In this document: in pieces, positions 42,103 through 42,453 of the stretch
How positions within the stretch are numbered: position 1 is the first letter of the stretch
Layout of the letters: each line of letters begins with the position of its first letter
Source: Chromatiaceae bacterium
Lineage (GTDB): Bacteria; Pseudomonadota; Gammaproteobacteria; Chromatiales; Chromatiaceae
NCBI GenBank assembly: GCA_013426805.1
Contig: JACDZG010000058.1
Location: forward strand, 1-42,453
Direction of reading: 5' to 3'
DNA: 42,453 nucleotides
Position numbers and translations under genes: made by a program
The notes under the pieces: model-generated
The model's input: only the letters and a program-made list of their open reading frames with translations
Databases searched by the model: none
Told to the model about the DNA's origin: nothing

Positions 42103-42453
42103 TTATGGGCCGACCGTATAGACCGCTGTTTTCTGGTTATTGCCCTCGCGGGTCTCCCAGGTGCCGCAGTAGCTGTCCACGAAGGCACGCAGGGTCTTGG
42201 TCCCGCCGGCTCCCCCGAGCAGTCCGTCGACGGTCAGGGTGGTGCTGGCGCCCGCCGCCAGGGTACCGACACTGACAAAGCTGTCGCCATCCGTACGACA
42301 GGTCTGGGCCGTTGGTTGATCGGCCCAGAGATCCAGATAGCCCGCATTGCCGCTTCCCGAACCCTGGTTCTTGACCGTGACCGTCGCACTGAAGGTCGCG
42401 CCGGCGCTCGGGCTGGCGGGGGTCAGGACGATGCCGGTCACCACGAAATCGGG
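42103..42453 (-). CDS. CARDB-domain protein, N-terminally truncated by the window
   Basis: The last 116 codons of a gene that continues beyond the right edge. The visible part reads VTGIVLTPASPSAGATFSATVTVKNQG, a standard CARDB (Ig-like cell-adhesion-related domain in bacteria) opening, then LDLWADQPTAQTC, VGTLAAGASTTLTVDGL, and ends with TLRAFVDSYCGTWETREGNNQ. Two Cys residues could form a disulfide, consistent with an exported protein. The rest of the domain architecture cannot be seen. Confidence 0.75.
   Translation of the reverse strand, partial: PDFVVTGIVLTPASPSAGATFSATVTVKNQGSGSGNAGYLDLWADQPTAQTCRTDGDSFVSVGTLAAGASTTLTVDGLLGGAGGTKTLRAFVDSYCGTWETREGNNQKTAVYTVGP

Noticed and set aside
41565-42188. 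207-codon minus-strand open frame upstream of tolQ
   Set aside because: It is Arg, Ser and Pro-rich, crosses both the ATPase remnant and the end of the CARDB gene, and has no recognisable domain.
1-42453. CRISPR arrays, tRNA or rRNA genes, and complete insertion sequences
   Set aside because: I looked for spaced direct repeats, tRNA-like cloverleaf sequences and transposase motifs and saw none. The only dispersed repeats are the Uma2 duplication, the 12-base and 39-base coding repeats, and the CACAGATG cluster.

Overview
This 42.5 kb, GC-rich window comes from a gammaproteobacterial chromosome. The long leu-asd-fimV-truA-trp-accD-folC-dedD-cvpA-purF-metZ arrangement closely matches the block known from Pseudomonas and other gammaproteobacteria. 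An anaerobic ribonucleotide reductase, an encapsulated-ferritin-type protein, NnrU, tandem Uma2-type genes with Lys-Glu-Gly-Arg repeats, and a decayed AAA ATPase together suggest a purple sulfur bacterium or relative (Chromatiaceae). That lineage assignment is inference; no rRNA gene or photosynthesis gene is present.

Region 1 (1-18447) is a housekeeping run, nearly all on the plus strand after one truncated minus-strand gene. It holds leucine biosynthesis (leuC, leuD, leuB), aspartate semialdehyde dehydrogenase (asd), the polar-hub protein gene fimV, truA, the last tryptophan genes (trpF, trpB, trpA), accD, folC, a SPOR-domain gene, cvpA, purF and metZ. Tight spacing and stop/start overlaps indicate several operons. 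Region 2 (18450-24411) is accessory: two recently duplicated Uma2-like genes flanking a small coiled-coil membrane protein gene, then nnrU, a two-gene ABC-2 exporter with a cupin gene, a 64-residue unknown, and an AT-richer gene-free stretch.

Region 3 (24412-31713) holds oxyR, a lone cheD, transaldolase, and the anaerobic ribonucleotide reductase locus. Two NrdR boxes lie about three helical turns apart in front of nrdD. NrdD is interrupted by a 313-residue intein with an apparently intact LAGLIDADG endonuclease. Its glycyl-radical domain is absent from the main polypeptide and is encoded by a separate 64-codon gene, followed by the activase gene nrdG. Convergent to these is an encapsulated-ferritin-like gene with no encapsulin beside it.

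Region 4 (31776-42453) contains a polytopic membrane protein, a cheY-cheA pair, the complete minus-strand tol-pal operon (tolQ, tolR, tolA, tolB, pal, cpoB), a deleted AAA ATPase remnant next to short CACAGATG repeats, and the C-terminal end of a CARDB-domain protein that runs off the window.

The most noteworthy items are the split, intein-bearing class III ribonucleotide reductase, the orphan encapsulated ferritin, the tandem Uma2 duplication, and two intergenic spacers (leuD-leuB and inside the ABC operon) with mutually exclusive hairpins.
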